The notes beneath the pieces were generated by a model. That model was not told where the DNA came from and did not search any database. It saw only the letters and a program-made list of their open reading frames with translations. The translations under genes were made by a program, and so were the position numbers. From Paracoccus sp. DMF-8 (GTDB lineage: Bacteria > Pseudomonadota > Alphaproteobacteria > Rhodobacterales > Rhodobacteraceae): 64,000 nt of DNA. The DNA is taken from contig NZ_JARJHL010000016.1 of assembly GCF_029309835.1 (NCBI RefSeq), forward strand, positions 124,001-188,000, read 5' to 3'. How positions within the stretch are numbered: position 1 is the stretch's first letter; every line of letters begins with the position of its first letter. Shown piece by piece: positions 38,540 through 49,115 of the stretch.

Positions 38540-41512
38540 TTAGGCTCCGATCGTGATGGCGTCATGGACCAGCGCCTCTTGTTCGGCCTTGTGACGCGAG
38601 GCAAGGCCGGTCGCCACGGATGCCGCCGCGCTGCGTCCGACATAGCGCGGACGTGCGTGCTTGGCGCCGATGCGGCCCAGAACCCATTCGATGTTCGGCT
38701 CGACAAAGGTCCAGCCGCCCTGGTTCTTGGGTTCTTCCTGACACCAGACGATTTCGGCATCCTTGAACCGTTCCAATTCCTTGGACATCGACTGTGCGGG
38801 GAACGGGTAGAACTGTTCCAGACGCAGCAGATAGACGTCATCGGCACCCGCCGCATTCCGCGCGGCCAGCAGGTCGTAATAGACCTTGCCCGAACAGATC
38901 ACGACGCGGCGGATCTTGTCATCGGCCTGCAGCTTGAAATCCGATTTGCCGCGATCCGCATCATCCCACAACACGCGGTGGAAGCTGGAATCGGGTCCGA
39001 ATTCCTGAATGCTGGACACCGCCAGCGGATGGCGCAGCAGCGATTTCGGTGTCATCAGCACCAGCGGCTTGCGGAAGTTCCGTTTCAGCTGGCGGCGCAG
39101 GATGTGGAAATAGTTGGCGGGCGTCGTGCAATTCGCGACGATCCAGTTTTCTTCCGCGCAGCCTTGCAGGAAACGCTCCAGCCGGGCGCTGGAATGTTCC
39201 GGGCCCTGACCTTCGAAACCATGCGGTAGCAGCATCACCAGACCCGACATGCGCAGCCATTTCTTTTCGCCGGACGAAATGAACTGGTCGAACATGATCT
39301 GGGCGCCATTGGCGAAATCGCCGAACTGGGCTTCCCACAGGGTCAGGGTGTTCGGCTCCGACAGCGAATAGCCGTATTCGAAACCCAGCACCGCATATTC
39401 CGACAGCATCGAATCGATGACTTCGTAGCGCGCCTGACCCTGACGGATGTTGTTCAGGGGGTAATAGCGTTCCTCGGTCGTCTGGTCGATGAAGGCAGAG
39501 TGACGCTGGCTGAAGGTGCCGCGCGTCGAATCCTGACCGGCCAGCCGGACCGGATGGCCTTCGGTGACCAGCGAGCCAAAGGCCAGCGCCTCGCCCGTGG
39601 CCCAGTCAAAGCCTTCGCCGGTTTCGAACATCTTTTTCTTGGCGTCCAGCAGGCGGGTCACCGTCTTGTGGACGTCCAGATTGTCGGGATGCGAGGTCAG
39701 CGCACGGCCGATTTCCTGAACCGTGTCCAGTTCGATGCCGGTCTGGCCACGGGTGTAATCCTCGCCCTCGATGGTCAGGCCGGACCATTTGCCGTCCAGC
39801 CAATCGGCCTTGTTCGGCTTGAATTCCTTGCCCGATCTGAATTCGGTGTTCAGATGGGCCTGAAACGCGGCCTTCATGTCCTCGATCTCGCCCTCGGGAA
39901 TCAGCCCGTCGGCAACCAGCCGTTCGGTGTAAAGCTGCAGGGTCGTCTTGTGGCCCTTGATCTGCTTGTACATCATCGGGTTGGTGAACATCGGCTCATC
40001 GCCTTCGTTGTGACCGAAGCGGCGATAGCAGAAGATGTCCAGAACCACGTCCTTGTGGAATTTCTGGCGGTATTCGGTCGCGACCCGCGCGGCATGGACC
40101 ACGGCTTCCGGGTCGTCGCCGTTGACGTGGAAAATCGGCGCCTCGACCATCAGGGCGATATCCGTCGGATAGGGCGACGAGCGGCTGAAATGCGGCGCGG
40201 TGGTGAAACCGATCTGGTTGTTCACGATGATATGGATCGTGCCGCCGGTGCGGTGACCGCGCAGGCCGGACAGGCCGAAACATTCCGCGACGATGCCCTG
40301 ACCCGCGAAAGCGGCGTCACCATGCAGCAGGATCGGCAGCACGGCGGACCGGGTTTCGGTGTCGTTCAGCTGGTCCTGCTTGGCGCGGACCTTGCCCAGC
40401 ACCACCGGGTTCACGGCTTCGAGGTGGCTGGGGTTCGCGGTCAGCGACAGGTGGACGACATTTCCGTCGAATTCCCGGTCATTGGACGCGCCAAGGTGAT
40501 ATTTCACGTCGCCCGAACCATCGACTTCCTCGGGCTTGAAGCTGCCGCCCTGGAATTCGTTGAAGATCGCGCGATAGGGTTTGGACAGGACGTTCGCCAG
40601 AACCGACAGGCGGCCGCGGTGGGGCATGCCGATGACGATATCCTTGACGCCCAACTGGCCGCCGCGCTTGATGATCTGTTCCATCGCGGGGATCAGCGCC
40701 TCGCCACCGTCCAGACCGAAACGCTTGGTGCCCATGTATTTGACATGCAGGAATTTTTCAAAGCCTTCGGCCTCGACCAGCTTGTTCAGGATAGCGCGGC
40801 GGCCTTCGCGGGTAAAGCTGATTTCCTTGCCATAACCCTCGATCCGTTCCTTCAGCCACGCGGCCTGTTCCGGGTCGGAAATATGCATGAACTGCAGCGC
40901 GAAGGTGCCGCAATAGGTGCGCCGCATCAGCTCGGTGATCTGGCGGATCGAGGCGACCTGCAGGCCCAGCACGTTGTCGATAAAGATCGGGCGATCCAGA
41001 TCGTTCGGGCCGAAACCATAGGTCGCGGGATCCAGTTCGCCGGTGCTGGGGGTTTCGCGCTGGTTCAGCGGATCGACATCGGCAAACAGGTGGCCGCGAA
41101 TCCGGAAGGACCGGATCAGCATGATGGCACGCACCGAATCCAGCACTGCGCGGCGCATCTGGTCATCGGTCAGCGCGACGCCCTTTTCCGCCGCCTTGGC
41201 ACCGATCTGCCTCATCGCGGCGTCGGCTTCGGCCTTGGTCGATTGCGGCCATTCGCCCGTCAGCGCCGAGGTGTTTTCGTCCGAAGGCGAGGGCGGCCAG
41301 TCGGCGCGGCGCCAGCTTGCGCCCGCCGCCTCGCGTTCGACCGCCGCCTGATCATCCCCGAGACTGCGGAAAAAGGCATCCCATGCCTGGTCCACGGCGG
41401 CGGGGTTCCGGGCCCACTGACCATAAAGCTGTTCCACATAGGTGGCGTTATGGCCCTGCAGGAAAGAGGAATCGTGAAAGGCGGCATTCCCGCCGGGGGA
41501 TTGATCGTTCAT
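38540..41512 (-). CDS. sucA: 2-oxoglutarate dehydrogenase E1 component
   Basis: Thiamine-diphosphate enzyme decarboxylating 2-oxoglutarate; 990 residues, full length. N-terminal region TYVEQLYGQWARNPAAVDQAW; ThDP/active-site segments GMPHRGRLSVLANVL and HGDAAFAGQGIVAECFGLS; Mg/ThDP motif GDDPEAVVHAARVATEYR; then VFGYEYG-like FEYGYSLSEPNTLTLWEAQFGDFANGAQ and LLPHGFEGQGPEHSSARLERFL. No frame breaks. It follows a small lipoprotein gene in the same direction and leads into sucB. Confidence 0.98.
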   Translation of the reverse strand: MNDQSPGGNAAFHDSSFLQGHNATYVEQLYGQWARNPAAVDQAWDAFFRSLGDDQAAVEREAAGASWRRADWPPSPSDENTSALTGEWPQSTKAEADAAMRQIGAKAAEKGVALTDDQMRRAVLDSVRAIMLIRSFRIRGHLFADVDPLNQRETPSTGELDPATYGFGPNDLDRPIFIDNVLGLQVASIRQITELMRRTYCGTFALQFMHISDPEQAAWLKERIEGYGKEISFTREGRRAILNKLVEAEGFEKFLHVKYMGTKRFGLDGGEALIPAMEQIIKRGGQLGVKDIVIGMPHRGRLSVLANVLSKPYRAIFNEFQGGSFKPEEVDGSGDVKYHLGASNDREFDGNVVHLSLTANPSHLEAVNPVVLGKVRAKQDQLNDTETRSAVLPILLHGDAAFAGQGIVAECFGLSGLRGHRTGGTIHIIVNNQIGFTTAPHFSRSSPYPTDIALMVEAPIFHVNGDDPEAVVHAARVATEYRQKFHKDVVLDIFCYRRFGHNEGDEPMFTNPMMYKQIKGHKTTLQLYTERLVADGLIPEGEIEDMKAAFQAHLNTEFRSGKEFKPNKADWLDGKWSGLTIEGEDYTRGQTGIELDTVQEIGRALTSHPDNLDVHKTVTRLLDAKKKMFETGEGFDWATGEALAFGSLVTEGHPVRLAGQDSTRGTFSQRHSAFIDQTTEERYYPLNNIRQGQARYEVIDSMLSEYAVLGFEYGYSLSEPNTLTLWEAQFGDFANGAQIMFDQFISSGEKKWLRMSGLVMLLPHGFEGQGPEHSSARLERFLQGCAEENWIVANCTTPANYFHILRRQLKRNFRKPLVLMTPKSLLRHPLAVSSIQEFGPDSSFHRVLWDDADRGKSDFKLQADDKIRRVVICSGKVYYDLLAARNAAGADDVYLLRLEQFYPFPAQSMSKELERFKDAEIVWCQEEPKNQGGWTFVEPNIEWVLGRIGAKHARPRYVGRSAAASVATGLASRHKAEQEALVHDAITIGA

Positions 41513-41675
41513 GGTCTTGCCCTGAATGAACTCGCTATGGTCGGGGTCACGGCCCGAACCGGGTGAAGATATGTCGCGCGGGTCGGGCGCGGGTTGCTGG
41601 TCATATGCCCGGCGACAGGGCCGGTTGCGGGTGTAGCCCCGCAGAATGAAGATCGGGTGAACGCGTCATGTCGGG

Positions 41676-42182
41676 TCATGCGCAGACCACGTCGATCATG
41701 CGCGCGCCGGGGTCGTCATAGGGCGACACCATCGGCAGCACGACGATTTCGGCAGGGCGCTTGCGTTCCAGCCTGCACAGGGCGGCGGCGGCCCCCTGTT
41801 CGGCATTCACGGGCGCGCGGGCAGGGTGATAGATCAGCCGCCAGCCCGCATCCTTGCGCGCCACGGAACGGATCGCGTCGGGGGGCAGGGTGGTGGTCTT
41901 GTGCAGATTGGTCCGCGCCGGCACGCCGCCCCGAAGCACGTCATCCGTCGGCGCACGTCCGCAGCCGGCGACCGCAAGGCCGAGGCAGACGGTCAGGGCC
42001 AGAACGGAACGCGGTGTCAGGCGGGGCGCCGGGCGCCGCTGACTGGTATTCCGCTGACCGGCGTTGCCATGGCGGGAATGTCGATGCTGGCCGGGCTGAT
42101 GCGGGCACGGCTGCGCAGGAACCTGCCCGGCGGACGGGCTGGCGATTGCGAGCGGCTCAGATGCGTTTCCTGGACACTTCAT
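41676..42182 (-). CDS. Hypothetical lipoprotein between sucD and sucA (start uncertain)
   Basis: The C-terminal part is convincing: a hydrophobic signal with lipobox (SVLALTVCLGLAVAGC), then a roughly 90-residue domain (ARTNLHKTTTLPPDAIRSVARKDAGWRLIYHPARAP...VCA). No ATG, GTG or TTG lies close before the signal in this frame. The chosen ATG at 42182 leaves an unusual tail of about 60 residues before it; a lost base and a start near 42070 would also fit. Position within the suc unit suggests co-transcription. No family recognised. Confidence 0.55.
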   Translation of the reverse strand: MKCPGNASEPLAIASPSAGQVPAQPCPHQPGQHRHSRHGNAGQRNTSQRRPAPRLTPRSVLALTVCLGLAVAGCGRAPTDDVLRGGVPARTNLHKTTTLPPDAIRSVARKDAGWRLIYHPARAPVNAEQGAAAALCRLERKRPAEIVVLPMVSPYDDPGARMIDVVCA

Positions 42183-42241
42183 CCACTCTTCAACGGGCAC
42201 TGCCGACAAGGTAGGTATCGGCAGCGCCTAAGTCAAAAGTC

Positions 42242-43126
42242 TTACTTTCCGATGGCCTTCAACACGGCGTCACCAAGGCCCGCCGGGCTGTCGGCAACGA
42301 CGATCCCGGCGCTTTTCATCGCCTCGATCTTGGATTCGGCATCGCCCTTGCCGCCCGACACGATGGCGCCGGCATGGCCCATGCGACGGCCCGGAGGCGC
42401 CGTGCGGCCCGCGATGAAACCGGCGGTGGGCTTCCATTTGCCCTTGCGCTTCTGTTCGGCCAGGAATTCGGCGGCCTCTTCTTCGGCCGAGCCACCGATC
42501 TCGCCGATCATGATGATCGATTCGGTTTCCGGATCGTCCAGGAACATCTGCAGCACGTCGATATGTTCCATCCCCTTGATCGGGTCGCCGCCGATGCCCA
42601 CCGCCGAGGACTGGCCCAGACCCACGTCCGAGGTCTGTTTCACCGCCTCATAGGTCAGGGTGCCCGAACGGCTGACGACGCCGACCGAACCGCGACGAAA
42701 GATGCTGCCCGGCATGATCCCGATCTTGCATTCGTCCGGCGTCATGATGCCGGGGCAGTTCGGCCCGATCAGTTTCGAATTCGAATTCAGCAGCGCGCGT
42801 TTCACGCGCATCATGTCCAGAACCGGGATGCCTTCGGTGATCGCGACGATCAGCGGGATATCGGCATCAATCGCTTCCAGGATCGAATCCGCCGCGAAGG
42901 GGGGCGGAACATAGATCACGGACGCATTCGCGCCGGTCACGGCCACGGCTTCATGGACCGAGTTGAAGACCGGCAGGCCGATATGTTCGCTGCCGCCTTT
43001 GCCGGGCGTCACGCCACCGACCATTTTCGTGCCGTAAGCGATCGCCTGCTCGGTGTGGAACGTCCCCTGCGAGCCGGTCAGGCCCTGACAGATGACTTTG
43101 GTATTCTTGTCTACGAGAACGGCCAT
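42242..43126 (-). CDS. sucD: Succinate--CoA ligase subunit alpha
   Basis: ADP/GDP-forming succinyl-CoA synthetase alpha subunit, 294 residues. CoA-binding Rossmann part: [19 protein letters not shown]; the segment [21 protein letters not shown]; and the phosphohistidine loop [18 protein letters not shown]. It starts six bases after the sucC stop. Confidence 0.98.
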   Translation of the reverse strand: MAVLVDKNTKVICQGLTGSQGTFHTEQAIAYGTKMVGGVTPGKGGSEHIGLPVFNSVHEAVAVTGANASVIYVPPPFAADSILEAIDADIPLIVAITEGIPVLDMMRVKRALLNSNSKLIGPNCPGIMTPDECKIGIMPGSIFRRGSVGVVSRSGTLTYEAVKQTSDVGLGQSSAVGIGGDPIKGMEHIDVLQMFLDDPETESIIMIGEIGGSAEEEAAEFLAEQKRKGKWKPTAGFIAGRTAPPGRRMGHAGAIVSGGKGDAESKIEAMKSAGIVVADSPAGLGDAVLKAIGK

Positions 43127-43132
43127 CTTGAA

Positions 43133-44326
43133 TTATCCCTTCACCGCTTTGACGATCTTTTGCGCCGCATCCGACAGGTCGTCGGCCGCGATCACGTTCA
43201 ACCCGCTGTCTGCGATGATCTGCTTGCCCAGCTCGACATTGGTGCCTTCCAGACGCACGACCAGCGGGACCTGCAGGCCCACTTCCTTCACGGCGGCGAT
43301 GATGCCTTCCGCGATGATGTCGCAGCGCATGATGCCGCCGAAGATGTTGACGAGGATGCCTTTGACGTTCGGGTCGCTGGTGATGATCTTGAACGCTTCG
43401 GTCACCTTTTCCTTGGTCGCACCGCCGCCGACATCCAGGAAGTTCGCGGGCTCGGCCCCGAACAGTTTGATGATGTCCATGGTCGCCATGGCCAGACCGG
43501 CGCCGTTCACCATGCAGCCGATTTCACCGTCCAGCGCGATATAGTTCAGGTCGTATTTCGAGGCTTCCAGTTCCTTGGGATCTTCCTCGGTCGTGTCGCG
43601 CAGTTCCAGAATGTCCGGGTGGCGATAGAGCGCGTTGTTGTCAAAGCCCATCTTGGCGTCCAGCGCCTTGATGTTGCCTTCGGGCGTGACGATCAGCGGG
43701 TTGATTTCCAGCATCTCCATGTCTTTTTCGATGAAAAGACGGTAGAGGTTCTTGACCAGCGCCACGCATTGCTTGACCTGCGGACCTTCCAGCCCAAGCG
43801 CGAAGGCGACGCGGCGGCCGTGGAAATCCGACAGGCCCGAGGCCGGATCGACGCTGAAGCTGACGATCTTTTCGGGCGTGTTCGCCGCCACTTCCTCGAT
43901 ATCCATGCCGCCCTCGGTCGAGGCGACGAAGCTGACGCGCGACGACCCGCGATCGACCAGCAGGGCCAGATACAATTCGCGCGCGATGTCGGAACCGTCT
44001 TCGATATAGATGCGGTTCACCTGTTTGCCGACCGGGCCGGTCTGATGGGTGACCAGCGTGCGACCCAGCATCTGGCGGGCAAGCTCTTCGGCCTCGGAGA
44101 CCGATTTCGCCAGACGGACGCCGCCCTTGTCACCGGCTTCCTTTTCCAGGAAATGGCCTTTGCCGCGACCACCTGCGTGGATCTGGGCCTTGACCACCCA
44201 CAGCGGGCCGCCAAGCTGGCCGGCCGCTGCCTTGACTTCATCGGCCTTGGTCACGGCATGGCCATCGCTGACCGGAGCGCCGTATTGACGCAGCAGCGCC
44301 TTGGCCTGGTATTCGTGGATATTCAT
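43133..44326 (-). CDS. sucC: ADP-forming succinate--CoA ligase subunit beta
   Basis: ATP-grasp subunit of succinyl-CoA synthetase, 397 residues. It starts [53 protein letters not shown] and [17 protein letters not shown] are conserved. The start at 44326 has a GGGGGA ribosome binding site and the canonical N-terminus. It is the first gene of the suc unit and lies downstream of a paired TGTGATCACW operator-like element at 44430-44460. Confidence 0.98.
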   Translation of the reverse strand: MNIHEYQAKALLRQYGAPVSDGHAVTKADEVKAAAGQLGGPLWVVKAQIHAGGRGKGHFLEKEAGDKGGVRLAKSVSEAEELARQMLGRTLVTHQTGPVGKQVNRIYIEDGSDIARELYLALLVDRGSSRVSFVASTEGGMDIEEVAANTPEKIVSFSVDPASGLSDFHGRRVAFALGLEGPQVKQCVALVKNLYRLFIEKDMEMLEINPLIVTPEGNIKALDAKMGFDNNALYRHPDILELRDTTEEDPKELEASKYDLNYIALDGEIGCMVNGAGLAMATMDIIKLFGAEPANFLDVGGGATKEKVTEAFKIITSDPNVKGILVNIFGGIMRCDIIAEGIIAAVKEVGLQVPLVVRLEGTNVELGKQIIADSGLNVIAADDLSDAAQKIVKAVKG

Positions 44327-44429
44327 TGTCATCCCCCGCAAATTCGGTTGCCTGCTTCTGGCACAGTCAAACCCTTCGATGAACCGCTATTTTCAAGTTC
44401 CAGCGGATTCGCGCCATTATTCCGGGGTT

Positions 44430-44460
44430 TGTGATCACTGTCCCGAAACGTGTGATCACA
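44430..44460. promoter_or_regulatory. Paired palindromic boxes TGTGATCACW, 21 bp apart, between sucC and the RTX gene
   Basis: TGTGATCACT (44430-44439) and TGTGATCACA (44451-44460) lie on the same strand with a start-to-start distance of 21 bp, two helical turns. They are 104-134 bases upstream of sucC (minus) and about 150-180 upstream of the RTX gene (plus). The same pair with the same spacing stands before sdhC. Probably a dimeric regulator site; the regulator is not identified. The palindrome is two CRP half-sites without the CRP spacer, so not a standard CRP site. Confidence 0.75.
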
Positions 44461-44610
44461 AACGCCGCCGGCCCGGTTCGAAACCTGTTCCGTAGCGGCA
44501 TTCCGGGGCGATGGCCGGGATTGCCCGTGATCCGAGTTGACGCTTTGAGTCGGGTTATTTACGCCGACACTGAACTCATCCGATTACATCTGCGAGGAGC
44601 GCGTCAGGCA

Positions 44611-46980
44611 ATGCCCGATATACCTGGAAACTCGACGACGACCGCCGTCATCACAGGAACCGGCGATTTCCGTTCGTCGCTTGAAACCAACATGGATCCG
44701 GATTGGTGGCGGGTCGAACTGACGGCTGGGCTGACGTATAATTTCTATCTGATCGGCGACGGCACCGGCACCGATATCTATGGCACCCTGCGTCTGCGCG
44801 ACGGGCTGGGCGGGTCGATCAATGCGGCCAACGATGGCTCGTGGATGACCTATACCGCGACCTCGACCGGCACCTATTTCATCGAAGTGGCGGATCTGTA
44901 CCAATACAACACCGACAACGGCAACAACGGTGCCGAAGGCCCCTATGTCATCCGCACCCAGATGTCGGACAGGATCGTCAACAGCAGTTCGACCACGGCG
45001 GCGATTGCACGCAGCGGCAGCATCAACGGCAATCTGGAAGCGAACAATGACAGCGACTGGTATCGCGTCGAACTGGTTGCGGGCCAGCGGGTCGGTTTCT
45101 CGGTGACGCCGAACGGCAGCCTGACATTCGACAGCGCCACGGTCCGTATTCATGACCAGTATGGCGCGGTGCTGGCCTCGGCCAGCGATGGGGCCGGGAA
45201 TCAGGCGACCTATACCATTGGCACGACCGGCACCTATTACGTCTCGGTCTCGGATAGCAACATCTATGACACGGCCAATGGCAATGGCGGGGCAGAGGGT
45301 GCCTTTACCCTGATCTCGCGCATTTCGGACAATGTCGCGAACAACAACACCACGACTTCGCGGCTGATCGACGGCGGGATGCTGCGTGGCAATATCGACG
45401 CCTATGGCGATTCCGACTGGCACGCGTTCAGTGCGGTCGCAGGACGCACCTATACCTTTACCATGACCGGGACCGGCGGGGCGGACAGCCTCGCGTCGAT
45501 GGTGCTGTTTCTGCGCGACGGTTCCGGCGCGTCGCTGGCGTCGCGGACGGGATATACCTCGTCCGGCGGATCGGTGATCACCTGGACGGCCAGCACAACC
45601 GGCACCTACTATCTGGACGCTTCTTATCGCGATTATTCGACCAACAACGGCGCCTACAATCTGTCGGTCGTGTCGAATTCCCCGACCATCAACGGCACGG
45701 CCGCGAATGATGTGCTGAACGGCGGCGCCAATGCGAACACCATGCGCGGTGGCGGCGGATCGGACCGGATTTTCGGCAATGCGGGCAATGATACGCTTTA
45801 TGGCGAACTCGGCAATGACTCGCTGAGCGGCGGCGACGGCAACGATGTGCTGATCGGCGGGCTGGGCAATGACCTGATGAACGGCGGCGCGGGCATCGAC
45901 ACCGTGAACTTTGCCGGAGGCGTCGCCGTGACGGTCGACCTGACCCGGACCGGGCCGCAGGCCACCGGCTATGGCAATGACACGATCATCAATGTCGAAA
46001 ACGTCGTTGGCGGCAATGGGGCCGACCGCCTCATCGGCAATGCCAATGCCAATATGCTGACCGGCGGTGGCGGCAATGACACGCTGAACGGCGGCGCGGG
46101 CAACGACGCGCTGAACGGCGGCGTGGGCAACGACACCCTGCTGGGCGGTGCGGGCAATGACACGCTGAACGGCGGTGCGGGCAATGACGTGCTGAACGGC
46201 GGCGCGGGGATTGATACCGCCGTCTATTCCGACAATGCCGCGATCAGGGTGAACCTGGGCCTTGCCACCGCGCAGGCCACCGGGCAGGGACAGGATACGC
46301 TGCTCAGTATCGAAAACGTCACCACGGGCGGCGGCAATGACCGGCTGACCGGCAATGCGGCGGCGAACCGGCTGGTCTCGGGGGCGGGCAATGACACGCT
46401 GAGCGGCGGCGCGGGCAACGACACGCTGGACGGCGGGCTTGGCAATGACGTCATCGACGGCGGCGCGGGCATCGACACGCTGCTGTTTTCCGGCGCGGGT
46501 GCCGTCCGGGTCAATCTGGGGGCCACCGCGGCGCAGAACACCGGGCGCGGGCTGGACACGATCCGCAACATGGAAAACGTCACCGGCAGCACCGGCAATG
46601 ACGTTCTGACCGGCAATGCCGCGGCCAACAGGCTGGAGGGCGCCGGCGGCAATGACAGGCTGTTCGGCGGGATGGGCCACGATACGCTGATCGGCGGCGC
46701 CGGAAACGACCGTCTGGTGGGCGGTTTCGGCAATGACGTTCTGACCGGCGGCTTGGGGGCGGACATCTTCGTCTTTGGTCGCAACGAAGGTTCGGATCGC
46801 ATCCTGGACTGGCAGGACGGCACCGACCTGATCCATATCAACGCAAGCGGCGCCAGCTATGCCGATCTGAGCGTCCAGCAGGTCGGCCAGAACACCCAGA
46901 TCAGTTTTGACGGGACGGTCATCACGCTGGTCGGTGTTTCAAGCTGGAGCATCTACACCTCGGACTTCATTTTCAACTGA
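44611..46980 (+). CDS. Secreted PPC-domain/RTX calcium-binding repeat protein
   Basis: A 789-residue protein without N-terminal signal peptide, as expected for type I secretion. Residues about 1-360 form three pre-peptidase C-terminal (PPC) type beta modules (DPDWWRVELTAG, DSDWYRVELVAG and DSDWHAFSAVAG mark each). The rest is RTX: arrays of GGxGNDxLxGG nonapeptides in blocks separated by units such as VNLGLATAQATGQGQDTLLSIENV, ending with the typical DIFVFGRNEGSDRILDWQDGTDLI. No catalytic domain is visible, so a structural or adhesive role is more likely than a protease. It sits alone on the plus strand between mdh and sucC, closed by a strong terminator; no secretion genes are in the window. 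Confidence 0.88.
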   Translation: MPDIPGNSTTTAVITGTGDFRSSLETNMDPDWWRVELTAGLTYNFYLIGDGTGTDIYGTLRLRDGLGGSINAANDGSWMTYTATSTGTYFIEVADLYQYNTDNGNNGAEGPYVIRTQMSDRIVNSSSTTAAIARSGSINGNLEANNDSDWYRVELVAGQRVGFSVTPNGSLTFDSATVRIHDQYGAVLASASDGAGNQATYTIGTTGTYYVSVSDSNIYDTANGNGGAEGAFTLISRISDNVANNNTTTSRLIDGGMLRGNIDAYGDSDWHAFSAVAGRTYTFTMTGTGGADSLASMVLFLRDGSGASLASRTGYTSSGGSVITWTASTTGTYYLDASYRDYSTNNGAYNLSVVSNSPTINGTAANDVLNGGANANTMRGGGGSDRIFGNAGNDTLYGELGNDSLSGGDGNDVLIGGLGNDLMNGGAGIDTVNFAGGVAVTVDLTRTGPQATGYGNDTIINVENVVGGNGADRLIGNANANMLTGGGGNDTLNGGAGNDALNGGVGNDTLLGGAGNDTLNGGAGNDVLNGGAGIDTAVYSDNAAIRVNLGLATAQATGQGQDTLLSIENVTTGGGNDRLTGNAAANRLVSGAGNDTLSGGAGNDTLDGGLGNDVIDGGAGIDTLLFSGAGAVRVNLGATAAQNTGRGLDTIRNMENVTGSTGNDVLTGNAAANRLEGAGGNDRLFGGMGHDTLIGGAGNDRLVGGFGNDVLTGGLGADIFVFGRNEGSDRILDWQDGTDLIHINASGASYADLSVQQVGQNTQISFDGTVITLVGVSSWSIYTSDFIFN

Positions 46981-47000
46981 GCGTCGGCCCTGAAACAATC

Positions 47001-47030
47001 GCCCCCGCATCCGGCATGCGGGGGCTTTTT
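47001..47030 (+). terminator. Rho-independent terminator of the RTX gene
   Basis: Perfect 10-bp stem GCCCCCGCAT/ATGCGGGGGC with loop CCGGC followed by TTTTT, 20 bases after the stop codon. Confidence 0.9.
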
Positions 47031-47050
47031 CATGCGCACAGGGGACAATG

Positions 47051-47078
47051 AAAAACCCCGCGCCGGGCGGGCGCGGGG
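47051..47078 (-). terminator. Rho-independent terminator of mdh
   Basis: On the minus strand a 9-bp stem CCCCGCGCC/GGCGCGGGG with a 5-base loop is followed by TTTTT, 26 bases after the mdh stop. It means mdh transcription normally ends before the sucC promoter region. Confidence 0.85.
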
Positions 47079-47104
47079 GTCCTTGGTCATCAACCGATCC
47101 GGGC

Positions 47105-48100
<996 letters not shown>

Positions 48101-48260
48101 CTAGTGCCTTGGTCTGAAAATCGCAAGAGCGGCGATTCATGGTTGCGCGAACACGGCCGGATATTTGCAAAAGATGCCGTGCAAGGGGCAGCGGGCGGAT
48201 TGCGGTTGCGCGGCGCCCATCCTGTCGGCATGGATCGCGCAAGGAAACAGGGGGCGGGCG

Positions 48261-49010
48261 ATGTTCGGTCTGGACGCATGGACATGGGTGCTGGCGATCA
48301 TCGCCGCGACATCGGTCGGCTTGGCCAAGGGCGGGCTGAGCATGGTCGGCGTGATTTCGGTGCTGCTGCTGGCGCTGGTCATGTCGCCGGTGCAGGCGGC
48401 GGGGATCCTGCTGCCTGTCTATATCATCTCGGATATCGGGGGGCTGGTCGCCTATCGCAGGAATTTCGACCGCCATATCCTTGGCAGGCTGCTGCCGGGG
48501 GCCGTCGCGGGCATTCTGCTGGGCTGGGCGACGGCCAGTTTCGTCACCGACCGCGCCATCGAATTCGTCGTGGGGGTGATCGGCCTTGTCTTTGCGCTCA
48601 GGGCGCTGATCGGGCAGGGGCACGGGGCCGCCGCGCGGGCGCCGGACTGGGGCAGGGGCAGCTTGTGGGGGCTGGTCTCTGGCTATACCAGCTTTGTCGC
48701 CCATGCCGGTGCGCCGCCCTATCAGGTCTATGCCCAACCGCTGCGTATGACACCTGTCGTCTATGCGGGCACGACGACGATCTTTTTCGCGATCTGCAAC
48801 ATGGTCAAGCTGGTGCCCTATGCCCTGCTGGGACAGTTGTCCGCCCAGAACCTCAAGGTCGCGGCCGTGCTGGTGATTCCCGCGCTGCTGGCGGTGCGGG
48901 CCGGGCTGTGGATCGTCAGGCGCATGCCGGTCCGGATCTTTTACGCCTTTATCACCTGGACCCTGCTGATCGTGTCGCTGCGGCTGATCTGGGCCGGTGT
49001 GATGGGTTGA
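48261..49010 (+). CDS. TSUP family (TauE/SafE-like) sulfite/organosulfonate permease
   Basis: Membrane protein of 249 residues with about eight helices. TSUP/TauE hallmarks: GLAKGGLSMVGVISVLLLALVMSP in the first half and YTSFVAHAGAPPYQVYAQPLRMTPVVYAGTTTIFFAICN in the second. Family members export sulfite, sulfoacetate or other organic anions; the substrate here is unknown. Divergent from mdh with 193 bases between. Confidence 0.87.
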   Translation: MFGLDAWTWVLAIIAATSVGLAKGGLSMVGVISVLLLALVMSPVQAAGILLPVYIISDIGGLVAYRRNFDRHILGRLLPGAVAGILLGWATASFVTDRAIEFVVGVIGLVFALRALIGQGHGAAARAPDWGRGSLWGLVSGYTSFVAHAGAPPYQVYAQPLRMTPVVYAGTTTIFFAICNMVKLVPYALLGQLSAQNLKVAAVLVIPALLAVRAGLWIVRRMPVRIFYAFITWTLLIVSLRLIWAGVMG

Positions 49011-49115
49011 TTTCACGGGGAAAAGGCGAAACTCGCCGCGCTGCAGCACGATTTGGCTTGTCATTTGCTTCGCAGCGGGGCAATTTCGCGAAACTTTGTT
49101 GCTTTGGGGGCCGCC

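Noticed and set aside
39500..41566. Long open frame (about 690 codons) on the plus strand opposite sucA
   Set aside because: sucA is unmistakable with all ThDP motifs. The opposite frame is a GC-rich shadow with biased Arg/Gly/His/Asp content.
42374..44434. Long open frame (about 690 codons) opposite sucC and sucD
   Set aside because: It runs across both conserved genes and the intergenic region between them; its sequence lacks any recognisable domain.
44430..44460. CRP/FNR-type binding site
   Set aside because: The TGTGA/TCACA half-sites abut with no spacer (CRP needs six bases between) and the FNR core TTGAT-N4-ATCAA is absent, so I treat it as an unassigned operator.
44584..46836. Long open frame (about 750 codons) on the minus strand opposite the RTX gene
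   Set aside because: The repetitive GGxGxD coding leaves the opposite strand open by composition. Its protein is low-complexity Ala/Gly/Arg/Ile repeats with no family motif; the RTX gene explains it.
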